Source: DATJGF01 sp035495315 (GTDB lineage: Bacteria > Verrucomicrobiota > Verrucomicrobiia > Limisphaerales > UBA8199). Taken from it: DNA of 64,000 nucleotides. The notes below the pieces were generated by a model. The model searched no databases, had not been told where the DNA came from, and saw only the letters and a program-made list of their open reading frames with translations. The stretch's first letter is position 1, and each line of letters begins with the position of its first letter. The position numbers were made by a program, and so were the translations under genes. This document shows positions 25,588 through 34,992 of this stretch, in pieces. Location: positions 36,660 to 100,659 of the forward strand of contig DATJGF010000242.1 in the NCBI GenBank assembly GCA_035495315.1, written 5' to 3'.

Positions 25588-25961
25588 GCCCGGTCCTTCT
25601 TGGCCTGGTCAATGCTCTCCGCAAAAGGTTGATGATCGAGAATTCGTCGCAAGCCGACCCATGCACCAATGGCCCCCAGCAGGTACAGCACTGCAAAACC
25701 CGCTGCGACGTAGACCCGCGCGTCTTGCGGAAATAGAAAAATGATCGTTGCGGTAAACAGCAACACCGCTAGTACCCCAAGCAGAATAAAAGTCGCTGCC
25801 CAGAAAACTGTTCCCATCAGCCGGGCGCGTTCCTCCTGCCATTCCACAGCGAACAGTTCAATGCGAGTTTGGATAGCACCCACACCGGTACGGGCGAGTC
25901 GACCAGCAACAGACAGCAGGCCTGGTGAATGCTGATTAGTTTCGAGCATAACGTGACTCAT
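25566..25961 (-). CDS. YqjE/holin-superfamily III membrane protein
   Basis: The 131-residue protein has the YqjE signature near the N-terminus (RTGVGAIQTRIELFAVEWQE), two transmembrane helices (VFWAATFILLGVLAVLLFTATIIF and VYVAAGFAVLYLLGAIGAWVGL), and a C-terminal charged helix. These proteins are called 'phage holin family' in databases, but are chromosomal envelope-stress proteins rather than lysis holins. An AGAGGTG motif before ATG 25961 supports this start; an ATG four codons in is possible. Confidence 0.8.
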   Translation of the reverse strand: MSHVMLETNQHSPGLLSVAGRLARTGVGAIQTRIELFAVEWQEERARLMGTVFWAATFILLGVLAVLLFTATIIFLFPQDARVYVAAGFAVLYLLGAIGAWVGLRRILDHQPFAESIDQAKKDRAWLESLS

Positions 25962-26074
25962 CACACCTCTGGCACAACTGGCCAAACGATTTCCAGCAAG
26001 GGCGATGATTTCGGCTAGTATGACCTTGAGTAACTTTCGGTTCCTATAGGGTATTATCCCCAAGAACTCACTCA

Positions 26075-26554
26075 CTAGCTACGAACTGTTTGGGCCACGT
26101 CGACTGCGTTCCGAATTTTGCCGGCCTCCTCGTGCGCAACACCATCGAAGTCACCCCGCAGCACCTTGAGCGCATACCGTTCCTGTTCGATCTCCAGGCG
26201 TGTCCGGACGCCCAACCGTCGGAGCAACGGCACCGGCGGACACCAACCCTCAATCGCATGCCGTAACAGAAAACCTGAAACGACGAGGCTCAACACCAGC
26301 CATTTGCGTCCGCGAAAGATACTCAACAGGATGGTCGATAAAATTAATCCTGACGCACTGGATTCCAGGACGCGCTCGATGTCCCACTCCCGGTCTAACT
26401 CTGCAATTCGCTCGGAAATCGTTTGCTCATCCTGTGTAGCGTAGAATCGCAGCCGCTGCTCGAGTTCCTTGTCGAGCTTGCGATTTATTTCGGGATTGGT
26501 TTGAGCACGAACTCGATCTTCCTTCGGTGCCTTCTCCGCGATATTGAATGTCAT
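26075..26554 (-). CDS. DUF2892-type membrane protein
   Basis: The 159-residue protein has a charged N-terminus, then DREWDIERVLESSASGLILSTILLS, WLVLSLVVSGFLLRHAI and GWCPPVPLLRRLGVRTRLEIEQE. The W-C-P-P-x-P-L-L-R-R-L-G motif after a hydrophobic hairpin is that of DUF2892 (YgaP-type) inner-membrane proteins. The tail RYALKVLRGDF is also shared with that family. AGGAGAA eight bases before ATG 26554 sets the start. With the next two genes it forms a small envelope-protein cluster, probably stress-linked. Confidence 0.75.
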   Translation of the reverse strand: MTFNIAEKAPKEDRVRAQTNPEINRKLDKELEQRLRFYATQDEQTISERIAELDREWDIERVLESSASGLILSTILLSIFRGRKWLVLSLVVSGFLLRHAIEGWCPPVPLLRRLGVRTRLEIEQERYALKVLRGDFDGVAHEEAGKIRNAVDVAQTVRS

Positions 26555-26691
26555 AAGCCGGTTCTCCTGGTGAGAGCTGTAGAGGTAGGCAACTCTCAAT
26601 TTCAAGGTAAGCTGGGCTTGTTCGCCTTACCTATGGGTTCTTACCCGCCTGCTCAGCTTGACAGGTTCCAATCCCGAACCACACTGTTGCC

Positions 26692-27654
26692 ATGCGGAGT
26701 CGACGCACATTCTTGAAATTCTGTGTTGCCGCCAGCGGCACTGCTCTGGCTGGAACGGTGTGGTGGATCTCCTCCTCAAAGCAGCGCGCAGCGCGATATG
26801 CCCGACGCATGATCGAGGAAGCACAACGCCCGGTTTTACCCGCGCCGCACAAACCCCATCCCGAGATCTGGTCTGAAAATCAGGTTACCATTGCCTGGCT
26901 TGGCCATTCGACCGTCTTACTCAATTTTTATGGAATTCGCATTCTGACGGACCCGGCCCTTGGCAACCGGGTTGGCGTCTCTCTTGGATTTGGCACCGCG
27001 GGCCCAAAACGTTATATCGCTCCAGCGTTGCGCTTGGCCGAGTTGCCCTCCATCGATGTTCTGCTGCTCTCGCACGCTCACATGGACCATATGGATCTGC
27101 CGACCTTACGCAGGTTTCCTCGCTCCTCGTTCACCGTCTCTGCCAAAGTTACGCAAGACCTCCTGGCCAGCGCCGGATTGAAACGCGTCACCGAGTTGGG
27201 CTGGAACGAGCGGACCACCTTTACTCATCCAAAAGGCGATTTGGAAATCACTGCTGTGCAGGTGAAGCATTGGGGCCAGCGTTGGCCCAGCGAGTTGGAA
27301 CGTGGCTACAATGGGTATGTATTGCGCCGCGAAAACAAAGCGATTCTATTCGCTGGCGATACCGCCCAAACTGCACTCCTCGCTGACTGCCGGCCGCATG
27401 GACCGTTTGCGGCCGCAATCATGCCTATCGGCGCCTATCGTCCCTGGATTTGGAACCATTGCACGCCGGAACAAGCCCTCACGATGGCTAACTCAGCTGG
27501 CGTAAATTATATCGTCCCGGTACATCATCAGACTTTTAAACTAAGCGACGAACCGATGGCAGAACCGATTGAACGACTAAAGATTGCGCTCGAACATGAG
27601 CCAAAGCGACTCGCGCTCACTGAAGTCGGTGAAACCTTCATTTGCCCCACCTAG
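26692..27654 (+). CDS. Tat-exported MBL-fold metallo-hydrolase (UlaG/NAPE-PLD-like)
   Basis: The 320-residue protein starts with a twin-arginine signal (RRTFLKFCVAASGTALAG). The metallo-beta-lactamase core follows: WLGHSTVLLNF, ILTDPALG, the zinc motif H128-x-H130-x-D132-H133, FAGDTAQT and a final VPVHHQTF. The pattern matches the lactonase/NAPE-PLD branch, which hydrolyses phosphodiesters or lactones. Substrate unknown, probably periplasmic or membrane-anchored. Convergent with the glycosidase gene. Confidence 0.88.
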   Translation: MRSRRTFLKFCVAASGTALAGTVWWISSSKQRAARYARRMIEEAQRPVLPAPHKPHPEIWSENQVTIAWLGHSTVLLNFYGIRILTDPALGNRVGVSLGFGTAGPKRYIAPALRLAELPSIDVLLLSHAHMDHMDLPTLRRFPRSSFTVSAKVTQDLLASAGLKRVTELGWNERTTFTHPKGDLEITAVQVKHWGQRWPSELERGYNGYVLRRENKAILFAGDTAQTALLADCRPHGPFAAAIMPIGAYRPWIWNHCTPEQALTMANSAGVNYIVPVHHQTFKLSDEPMAEPIERLKIALEHEPKRLALTEVGETFICPT

Positions 27655-27690
27655 TCGTGGCAGCACGAATTCCAGAATTCCAAGCTTGAA

Positions 27691-27752
27691 ATCTTCTTGG
27701 CCGCCTTTGCGCCTTCTGTTTAACAACAAAGGCGCCAAAACGCCAAGAAGAT
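27691..27752. terminator. Bidirectional hairpin between convergent genes
   Basis: ATCTTCTTGGC (27691-27701) pairs with GCCAAGAAGAT (27742-27752), and inside it GCGCCTT/AAGGCGC-type arms continue the stem to a loop around TGTTTAACAAC. It lies between the MBL-hydrolase stop and the glycosidase stop. The internal text TTTGCGCC..GGCGCCAAAACGCC belongs to the same repeat family as the hairpin at 61101-61198. Confidence 0.65.
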
Positions 27753-27795
27753 CGAAGAATAATTGCGCCCTCTTCGAATTCGTACTTCCGAAGAA

Positions 27796-29502
27796 TTAAG
27801 TTCTTTTCTTCAGCAACAACGCCCAATCCAACCAGCCGGGAGAGTTTGGCGAAGTCCACGTTGGACCTTTGACGGGTGGCAGTGGCACTTTTTCGCCGGT
27901 AAACGCCCCGAACCACTCAGCGTCATAAGTGCCTGGCTCAAGCTTTACGGTAACGTTCCCCTCGTGCGGGAGGTAAACGGCATATAACTCGCCTGGTTTG
28001 GCAAGACACCAGGCTCCGTTGTTTACCAACTCGTCATGCGGCTCGGTTTTCCACCATTCGAAGCTGGTAAAGAAATCGACCATATGTTCGTAACCCTTCA
28101 GCATCACCATTGTGTCGTCGCCGCGACCGTTTATCCAGCCCCCGCCGGTATCTGGCCAGATGTTGACCCCGCGTCGCGCGCTTTCACCGGCAGTGCCATA
28201 CGCGCCGGCCATAGCGATTTCCCACGCCATTCGTCGCAGCGTTTCGGCCGCATCACCATCGGGCTTGGGCGCCCAATGCGGATAATGGTCCTCATACCCA
28301 TATTCTTCATTGGTCTGCGGGATTATGCGGCCGGTCTTCTTTTGAATCTCGCGCTCTTCCAGCAGTAATCCATGTTGACGTCGCGACCAATCCTGGATTG
28401 ACGTGAAGCCAAACCACTCCGACGCCCGATCCTGGTGCTCCCGATGCACCGGATGGCTCGTGGCCAGGTGCTTGTAGGGATCCCAGCCCTCCAGCAATGT
28501 TCCGGTTTCGTGCGCCCATTTCTCGTCACGGAAACTGTCAAGGTCGTCACCCAAATCCCAATTCACATTGGAAAAGGCAGCCAAACGGGATGCTGCATAC
28601 CGAACATAACGTCGCTCGTCTTCGCTGCCCGCAGCAGGTTGCGCCGAATGCGTTGAGATGTCCAAAATCACCGAAATAATTACATCGTGCTCCCGGGCGA
28701 AACGCAGCATGCGCTCCCATTTTTGCCAATAGGAAATTTCGAAACGACTGTAATCAAACTCGGGGTGATCGAAACTTTCCGGCGCACGTGCCACCCATGG
28801 TCTCACGAACAAAGTGAAGTTCTGGCCGGTCATCACGGGCTCCCCCCAAAGTATATTGGCGGCGCCGTCGAGCAAAACTCGAATGCGGTTAATCTTCATC
28901 CGCTGCAGACGCTCGATGCTGTTGTTGATAATCCTCTCCTCGCGCCAGCCCATCAGCCAGAAAGCCGTCGTTCCATTAAAAAAATAGTGCTCGCCCGTTC
29001 CTTCCCAGATGAAATGCCAGGGGTACTGCGGATCCACTCGCACCGGCCCTTTCCGTGTCCCGGTCGCCACGCGAAATGTCCCGGTATGCGCACTCTCGAA
29101 ACTTCCCTGCCGGTACTTCACCGAATAGGAATATTCGCCCGCCGCCGAAGGCATGAACCGAATCCTGAAAATGCTGCCGTCCGCCGAATCGCAAAAGCCA
29201 TCCACCTCTAACGGTGCGGTGCCGTTTTTGGTAAATGACCCAGATAGGGACGCATCGAGAAAAGGATTCGCGGCATCCGGCGCCGGGACCTGTCCGGTGA
29301 TCTCAACAAAATCGTAGCGATCCAGTTGGTTGGTGGATTGTGTGAAAGAAACGGAACTCGGAACTGCTCGCAAATAACAGGCGAAGGACATTGTCAATAA
29401 CCCACAGGTCATCCTGGCAATCCGTCGCGGTAACCTGAGCCTACCGAGGAACGGAGGACTCTCGAACCGATAGTCATTGTCTGGCGGAATCAGGGTACTC
29501 AT
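27796..29502 (-). CDS. DUF5060 / apiosidase-like glycoside hydrolase
   Basis: A 568-residue exported protein. ATG 29502 leads to a long signal region with hydrophobic MTCGLLTMSFACYL. A beta-sandwich of the DUF5060 type follows (DRYDFVEITGQV ... GEYSYSVKYRQG), then a TIM-barrel with GTTAFWLMGWREE, INRIRVLLDGA, VNWDLGDDLD and PQTNEEYGYEDHYP, where E residues are candidates for catalysis, and a C-terminal 'putative collagen-binding'-type beta domain (YAVYLPHEGNVTVKL). This architecture occurs in DUF4038/apiosidase-like glycosidases acting on plant polysaccharide side chains. It is divergent from an esterase gene across 144 bases, suggesting co-regulation. Confidence 0.8.
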   Translation of the reverse strand: MSTLIPPDNDYRFESPPFLGRLRLPRRIARMTCGLLTMSFACYLRAVPSSVSFTQSTNQLDRYDFVEITGQVPAPDAANPFLDASLSGSFTKNGTAPLEVDGFCDSADGSIFRIRFMPSAAGEYSYSVKYRQGSFESAHTGTFRVATGTRKGPVRVDPQYPWHFIWEGTGEHYFFNGTTAFWLMGWREERIINNSIERLQRMKINRIRVLLDGAANILWGEPVMTGQNFTLFVRPWVARAPESFDHPEFDYSRFEISYWQKWERMLRFAREHDVIISVILDISTHSAQPAAGSEDERRYVRYAASRLAAFSNVNWDLGDDLDSFRDEKWAHETGTLLEGWDPYKHLATSHPVHREHQDRASEWFGFTSIQDWSRRQHGLLLEEREIQKKTGRIIPQTNEEYGYEDHYPHWAPKPDGDAAETLRRMAWEIAMAGAYGTAGESARRGVNIWPDTGGGWINGRGDDTMVMLKGYEHMVDFFTSFEWWKTEPHDELVNNGAWCLAKPGELYAVYLPHEGNVTVKLEPGTYDAEWFGAFTGEKVPLPPVKGPTWTSPNSPGWLDWALLLKKRT

Positions 29503-29646
29503 AATGAATGCATGAGCATCCACAGAAGCACGGCTGCCTGCAAGCACGTTACTTTTTGTAGTCCTCGACGTGAGGAGACTCAAACCGCGCGCGTGGTTCG
29601 TCCGCGTCCGCGATCTTCCGCGACTTCGAGGACGAGAGCGACAAGG

Positions 29647-31848
29647 ATGTTTTCATGCAGCAAAACGCTGAGAGTCTCCTTATGTCGACTGCTACAAACA
29701 GCGGTTTGTCTGTTGAGTACATTCCTGGCTTCGGCCCAGGCACCCCGCGCGCTGCCTGAAGGCACTCTGCCAAACGATGTCCGACTCCAGCCGCTCAAAG
29801 ATCTCGATGGATATTTTCCTTTTCACCCGCGCCAATCGCCCGCCGAATGGGCCCAACGCGCCGAACACCTACGCCGCCAAATCCGCGTCGCTCTTGGATT
29901 ATGGCCGATGCCTGAAAGAACCCCGCTCAATGCGGTGATTCACGGCAAAATCGACCGAGGCGATTACACCGTCGAAAAAGTTTACTTTGAAAGCTATCCC
30001 GGTTTTTTTGTCACCGGCAACCTCTATCGCCCAAAAGGCAGGAACGGCAAGCTTCCCGGTGTTCTCTGTCCCCACGGTCATTGGAATAACGGCCGGTTCT
30101 ACGATCAGGGTGTGCAGAACGTACGCAAAGAGATTATCGAGGGAGCCGAACGTTTTGAGGAGGGTGGCCGGAGCCCGCTCCAATCGCGCTGCGTTCAGCT
30201 GGCACGAATGGGTTGTGTGGTTTTTTTCTACGACATGATCGGCTACGCGGACAGTATTCAGATTCCACAGGACTTGGCTCACGGGTTTGCCAAACAACGC
30301 CCTGAAATGAACACCACCGAGGACTGGGGATTGTTCAGTCCGCAGGCGGAGGCCCACCTCCAAACCGTAATGGGTCTGCAAACGTGGGATTCAATTCGCG
30401 CGCTGGATTTTCTGACCCGTTTGCCGGAAATCGATGCCGATAGAATCGGAGTGACCGGCGCGAGTGGCGGCGGCACACAAACCTTCATCCTTTGCGCGCT
30501 CGACCCACGCCCCGCGGTCGCTTTCCCGGCTGTGATGGTCTCCACCGCGATGCAGGGAGGGTGCACGTGTGAAAACGCCAGCCTTCTACGAGTCGATACA
30601 GGAAATGTCGAGTTCGCAGCCTTGTTTGCCCCTAAGCCCCTGGGCATGACGGCCGCCGACGATTGGACGAAGGAAATGCCAACGAAAGGCTTTCCGGAAT
30701 TGAAAACGCATTTCGCAATGATGGGTGCCCCGGATGCCGTTATGTTGAAGCCGCTGCTCCATTTCGGCCATAATTACAATTATGTCAGTCGCGCGGCTAT
30801 GTATGGGTGGTTCAACCGGCAGCTCAAATTGGGGCAGGATGAACCGATCGTTGAAGAGGATTACCATCGGTTGAGCATCAAGGAAATGTCCGTTTGGGAT
30901 GAAGACCATCCCAAGCCGGAAGGTGGGCCGGAGTTTGAACGTAAACTGCTTCGCTACCTTACCCAGGCTGCGGAGAAACAACTGGCACCAAGCTGTGATT
31001 CGCTGGAGCATTATCGCGAGACAGTCGGCGGCGCGGTGGATGTCATGATCGGCCGTAATCTCGGTGAAGTTGGTGAGCTTGAGTGGCGGGTCGTTAAGAC
31101 CACGAAGCAAGCGGATTATGAACAGACTTTGGGCCTTCTTCGCAATACGACTCACGGCGAGGAAATTCCGCTGGTTGTTCTGCGCCCGGCCAAGCCGGCC
31201 ATGCGAACGGCGATCTGGCTGACTGAAAATGGCAAGGCCGGACTCTTCGAAGGCCAATCCCCGACGCCAGACGTACAAAAGCTGCTCCAGGCCGGTACGA
31301 CCGTTATCGGCGCGGATCTCCTGTTTCAAGGAGAATTTCTTGCGGATGGCAAACCGGTAACCAAGACCCGGCGGGTTAATAATCCGCGCGAGTTTGGCGG
31401 CTACACTTTCTGTTATAACCATACCCTGTTTGCTCAAAGGGTGGACGATATCCTGTCGGTAGTTAAGCACGCGAAGTCCACGCAGTCTGGTGAACTCGTC
31501 CTCATTGGTTTAGCCGGAGCTGGACCGCTAACGGCCGCCGCTGTCGCGCAAGCTCGCGAAGCCATCGCCGGCGCAGTCGTCGACACCGGCGGGTTTCGCT
31601 TTGGCAGGGTTCTCGACCTGCAGGACGTGAATTTTCTTCCGGGCGGCGCCAAATATTGGGATTTGCCGGGCATGCTCGCCCTGTGCGCCCCGGTAAACCT
31701 AGCGCTGCTGGGTGAGGGTGAGCAAGCTCCAGAAGTTGCGGCGATGATCTACTCTAAAGCAAACGCGCAGCAGAAGCTGCATCCGTTCAAAGGCGATCCG
31801 CAGCAGGTTCGGCGGGAGGCACTCGAGTTCGTGCTCAGGGGCAATTGA
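29647..31848 (+). CDS. Secreted alpha/beta hydrolase (acetyl-xylan-esterase-like)
   Basis: A 733-residue protein. Signal peptide (hydrophobic TAVCLLSTFLASAQA); then a lead-in with VYFESYPGFFVTGNLYRPKG, the first strand LPGVLCPHGHWNNG and a nucleophile elbow GASGGG with S273. HFGHNYN is a candidate for the catalytic His. The C-terminal about 200 residues are a second, degenerate alpha/beta domain (LVLIGLAGAGPLTAAAVAQ) with no clear catalytic set. Proteins of this plan in PVC bacteria are carbohydrate esterases (CE7/CE15 relatives). ATG 29647 has AAGG just before it. Divergent from the glycosidase gene. Confidence 0.8.
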   Translation: MFSCSKTLRVSLCRLLQTAVCLLSTFLASAQAPRALPEGTLPNDVRLQPLKDLDGYFPFHPRQSPAEWAQRAEHLRRQIRVALGLWPMPERTPLNAVIHGKIDRGDYTVEKVYFESYPGFFVTGNLYRPKGRNGKLPGVLCPHGHWNNGRFYDQGVQNVRKEIIEGAERFEEGGRSPLQSRCVQLARMGCVVFFYDMIGYADSIQIPQDLAHGFAKQRPEMNTTEDWGLFSPQAEAHLQTVMGLQTWDSIRALDFLTRLPEIDADRIGVTGASGGGTQTFILCALDPRPAVAFPAVMVSTAMQGGCTCENASLLRVDTGNVEFAALFAPKPLGMTAADDWTKEMPTKGFPELKTHFAMMGAPDAVMLKPLLHFGHNYNYVSRAAMYGWFNRQLKLGQDEPIVEEDYHRLSIKEMSVWDEDHPKPEGGPEFERKLLRYLTQAAEKQLAPSCDSLEHYRETVGGAVDVMIGRNLGEVGELEWRVVKTTKQADYEQTLGLLRNTTHGEEIPLVVLRPAKPAMRTAIWLTENGKAGLFEGQSPTPDVQKLLQAGTTVIGADLLFQGEFLADGKPVTKTRRVNNPREFGGYTFCYNHTLFAQRVDDILSVVKHAKSTQSGELVLIGLAGAGPLTAAAVAQAREAIAGAVVDTGGFRFGRVLDLQDVNFLPGGAKYWDLPGMLALCAPVNLALLGEGEQAPEVAAMIYSKANAQQKLHPFKGDPQQVRREALEFVLRGN

Positions 31849-31953
31849 CCGCCCTGCTCCCGCCGGTTTGTGACTGCCCGCAACGGTCCCCCGGAAACGC
31901 CCTATTGCCGCATCTATATTATGCGCTGATTTTTGCTTCGGACGAAGGCATCC

Positions 31954-33141
31954 ATGGCACAACATTACGATTACTTGATTGTCGGAGGCGGCATGACGGC
32001 GGATGCCGCGGTGCAAGGCATTCGGGAGGGTGACTCTTCAGGCAGCATCGGCTTGCTTTGTGCCGAGCCCGACCCGCCGTATGATCGGCCACCGCTTACC
32101 AAAGGCCTTTGGAAAGACCAAAAAGAGGAAAGCATCTGGCGCAAAACTGCCGAACGCAACGCGGACCTCCACTTTGGACACCGCGCCCAGGTTCTGGATC
32201 TGGGGCGCAGCCAGGTCACCGATGACCATGGGGATTCTTTCACGTTTGACAAATTGTTGCTCGCCACCGGTGGTTCGCCACGTCAATTGCCATTCGGGGG
32301 TTCTGATATCCTTTATTACCGCAGCTTTCGCGATTACAAACGCCTGCGCGCGCGGACAGAAAAGGGACGCCGCTTCGCTGTCATCGGCGGAGGTTTCATC
32401 GGTTCTGAAATCGCAGCGGCTTTAGCCCTCAACCACAAAGAAGTGGTCATGCTCTTCCCGGGCCAAAGCATTGGCGATCGGATATTCCCTCGTGATTTGT
32501 CCCTGTTTCTCAACGATTTTTATCGGCAAAAAGGAGTTCAGGTCCTCCCGGGCCAAAAGCCGTCCGGTCTCGAGAAACAAGGAGACCAATTCGTGCTACG
32601 CACCGAAAGCCGTGATGAATTTGCTGTCGATGGCGTAATCGCCGGCCTAGGAATAGAACCCAACGTTTCGCTGGCTGAATCGGCGGGCTTGCCTGTCGAA
32701 AACGGCATCGTCGTCGATGAATTTCTCAGGACAAGTCACCCAGACATTTACGCCGCCGGCGACGTTGCGGCATTCTACAATCCCGCGTTATCGCGCCGCC
32801 TGCGAGTCGAGCACGAAGACAACGCCAACACAATGGGGCGCTGCGCCGGCCGAAACATGGCCGGCAAGCCGGAAGCCTATGTCCACCTGCCGTTTTTCTA
32901 TTCAGACCTGTTCGAACTTGGTTATGAGGCGGTCGGTGATACCGATGCGCGCTTAACCACCGTTGCTGATTGGAAAACTCCGTTTCGTGAGGGAGTCGTC
33001 TATTACCAACAGGAAGACAAAATTAGAGGTGTTCTGCTCTGGAATGTCTGGGGCAAAGTCGATGCCGCCCGCCACTTGATCGAATCCAACCGTCCTTTCC
33101 AGCGCCAGGAACTCACAAAACAACTGCTCGAAGCAGCGTGA
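31954..33141 (+). CDS. AIF/ferredoxin-reductase-type FAD/NAD(P)H oxidoreductase
   Basis: The 395-residue flavoprotein has an N-terminal FAD Rossmann motif IVGGGMTADAAV, PYDRPPLTKGLW, a second dinucleotide motif FAVIGGGFIGSEIAAAL for NAD(P)H, and the FAD-closing IYAAGDVAAF. The C-terminal domain (YSDLFELGYEAVGD ... IRGVLLWNVWG) matches apoptosis-inducing-factor and BenD/ferredoxin-reductase homologues. It probably reduces a ferredoxin or small redox partner. ATG 31954 has GAAGG upstream and gives the usual N-terminus. Confidence 0.88.
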   Translation: MAQHYDYLIVGGGMTADAAVQGIREGDSSGSIGLLCAEPDPPYDRPPLTKGLWKDQKEESIWRKTAERNADLHFGHRAQVLDLGRSQVTDDHGDSFTFDKLLLATGGSPRQLPFGGSDILYYRSFRDYKRLRARTEKGRRFAVIGGGFIGSEIAAALALNHKEVVMLFPGQSIGDRIFPRDLSLFLNDFYRQKGVQVLPGQKPSGLEKQGDQFVLRTESRDEFAVDGVIAGLGIEPNVSLAESAGLPVENGIVVDEFLRTSHPDIYAAGDVAAFYNPALSRRLRVEHEDNANTMGRCAGRNMAGKPEAYVHLPFFYSDLFELGYEAVGDTDARLTTVADWKTPFREGVVYYQQEDKIRGVLLWNVWGKVDAARHLIESNRPFQRQELTKQLLEAA

Positions 33142-33147
33142 CTGGAG

Positions 33148-33309
33148 AAGTCCAAAGTCCAAGGTCCAATGTCCAAAGTCGGGCCCTTCGGAAATTTGCG
33201 TATGCCATTGGCGTTTGGTATTCAGCGACAAGTCATGGAATCGTGGCACTAAGTTTCGAAATCGGCCTTATGCGCGTCGAATCGACTTTGGGCCTTGGAC
33301 TTTGGACTT
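33148..33309. repeat. GTCCAAAG-type repeats in inverted orientation between convergent genes
   Basis: Units of GTCCAAAGTCCAAGG at 33148-33180 are mirrored at 33284-33309. The 17-base stretch AAGTCCAAAGTCCAAGG (33148-33164) has its perfect complement at 33293-33309. The element lies between the stops of the flavoprotein and Gfo/Idh genes and could fold into a long stem that ends transcription both ways. Confidence 0.75.
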
Positions 33310-33312
33310 AAC

Positions 33313-34647
33313 TTATGCCGGATGCACCCAAGGCGCGCGATATGCCCGGCTGAGTAATCGATTGGCTTCGTCATCGCCGATTACCTGGCCCGTTTGCGGA
33401 TCCCACGCTAAGCTGCGTCCCAGCTTCATTGACAAATTGGCAAGAATGCACGACGCCGTCGAAATGTAGCCTTGCTCGATATCTGCGACCGGTCTTCCGC
33501 GCGTGCCGATACAAGTCAGCAAGTCACGCATGTGCCCGCGGATGGCCGAGGCCACGTGCCGTTCCAAATCCTTTTCATCCTTATCCTCGGGGTATTTGTC
33601 GTACTCGAACACCGCGTCACCGTGCATCGACGTTCCGCCACCCATCGGCGTATAATCGTAGCTGAACACGCTGGCCTTCAATGTCCCTTTGTCGCCGTAA
33701 AGCGTCGCCGACCAGGGATATTTCGGGTCGGGCATATCACCCCAGGTTCGATGCGTCCAAACAATTTTCAGCTCGCCGAAATCGAACGTCGCCGTCTGGG
33801 TATCCGAAATATTTGCTTTGCTGTTCTTGTCGACCAGGATGCCGCCCGTCGAGTCGACAGTTTTTGGCCAACCCAGCTCGAGCATCCAGCGGACCATATC
33901 CAGCATATGGATGCACATATCGCCAACGATGCCATTCCCGTATTCCATAAAGGCGCGCCAACCCCGCGGATGCACCAGCTTGTTGTATGGCCGCATCGGC
34001 GCCGGACCGGTCCACATTTCGTAATCGAGATACTCCGGCGGTTGCATGTCCGGCGGGTTCTCCGTTGCCCGCATGTGCCAATAGCAACAGATCTCGACAT
34101 AAGCAATTTTGCCAAGCTTGCCTTCTTTGATGATGCGGTCACGAGCCTCAATTAAGTGGGGCGTGCTGCGCCGTTGGGTGCCCACCTGAACCACGCGCCC
34201 ATGCTTGCGCGCGGCGGCCAGCATCGCCTGCCCCTCCCGGATATCGACGCTGATCGGCTTCTGCACATAAATGTCAGCGCCGGCCTCAGCGGCAGCAATC
34301 ATCGGCAAGGCGTGCCAATGATCGGGAGTGGCGATTAGCACGATATCGAGGTCCTTCTCCTTGAGCATCTCGCGGTAATCGGCATAGGTTCGGGGCTTCT
34401 TTTTCGAGGCTTGCCTGGACGCCACTATGTCCGCCGCCTCGGACAACATCCGCCTATCCACGTCGCAGAGTGAAACCACTTCGACCGGTGCGACCTGAAT
34501 TAAGCGCAATAAATCACATTTCCCGTACCACCCGCTGCCGATCAGCCCCACACGCTTCTTCTGATCGGCGAATTCTGCGGCATACGCGCCCAAGGAGGAT
34601 AACGCTAACCCGGCGGCACTCAGTTGGATGAATTTTCGGCGATTCAT
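33313..34647 (-). CDS. Tat-signalled Gfo/Idh/MocA family oxidoreductase
   Basis: The 444-residue protein begins with a twin-arginine signal (RRKFIQLSAAGLALSSLGAYA). The Rossmann fold follows with VGLIGSGWYGKCDLLR, LIATPDHWHALPMIAAAEAGADIYVQKPIS (lysine of the E/Q-K-P motif) and VQVGTQRRS, then the C-terminal beta sheet domain with YGNGIVGDMCIHMLDMV. This exported branch is abundant in Planctomycetes and Verrucomicrobia and is linked to sugar metabolism, often acting on unusual or inositol-type sugars. Cofactor probably NAD(P), bound before export. Confidence 0.9.
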   Translation of the reverse strand: MNRRKFIQLSAAGLALSSLGAYAAEFADQKKRVGLIGSGWYGKCDLLRLIQVAPVEVVSLCDVDRRMLSEAADIVASRQASKKKPRTYADYREMLKEKDLDIVLIATPDHWHALPMIAAAEAGADIYVQKPISVDIREGQAMLAAARKHGRVVQVGTQRRSTPHLIEARDRIIKEGKLGKIAYVEICCYWHMRATENPPDMQPPEYLDYEMWTGPAPMRPYNKLVHPRGWRAFMEYGNGIVGDMCIHMLDMVRWMLELGWPKTVDSTGGILVDKNSKANISDTQTATFDFGELKIVWTHRTWGDMPDPKYPWSATLYGDKGTLKASVFSYDYTPMGGGTSMHGDAVFEYDKYPEDKDEKDLERHVASAIRGHMRDLLTCIGTRGRPVADIEQGYISTASCILANLSMKLGRSLAWDPQTGQVIGDDEANRLLSRAYRAPWVHPA

Positions 34648-34992
34648 GCGTTTGTTTTAGTCAGCGCTTTTCGCAAACGCAAGCAATGACTAATACCGGC
34701 TCCAAGGCCTTTCCCTCATCCTCGTTCCCATCCTCCTCCTCGTCCTCGATTCGTTGTGATTTTCCAAAGCGGCGCAGCAGCCCTGCACTCCAAGATGCGC
34801 AGCGCGATCATCACCCTGATAATTCCGGCCATTTTGGGCAATTCACCTACTTCCATTTGCCGGCGAATCGGCGTGTAATCCGTGCCCGGTGGAACCGGTC
34901 GGTGAAACAAAACCGATAGGAACCAGTGGAACCTATGACCCGCATAAATTCTAGAATGCATGTTTCGCAGACCCCCGCCAGTAAGGAAAACA
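34648..34992. other. Intergenic region with CCTCGTCCTC low-complexity tract
   Basis: About 345 bases between divergent genes. Positions 34711-34750 are a pyrimidine-rich run of TCCTC/CGTCC units, complement of GAGGACGAG repeats. A small stem ATAGG..CCTAT lies near 34916-34936. The promoters of the Gfo/Idh gene and the small exported protein must be here; none is clear. No gene recognised. Confidence 0.4.

Noticed and set aside
25566..25961. Phage holin, hence a possible prophage remnant.
   Set aside because: The protein is of the chromosomal YqjE type and no endolysin, capsid, tail or integrase gene is near.
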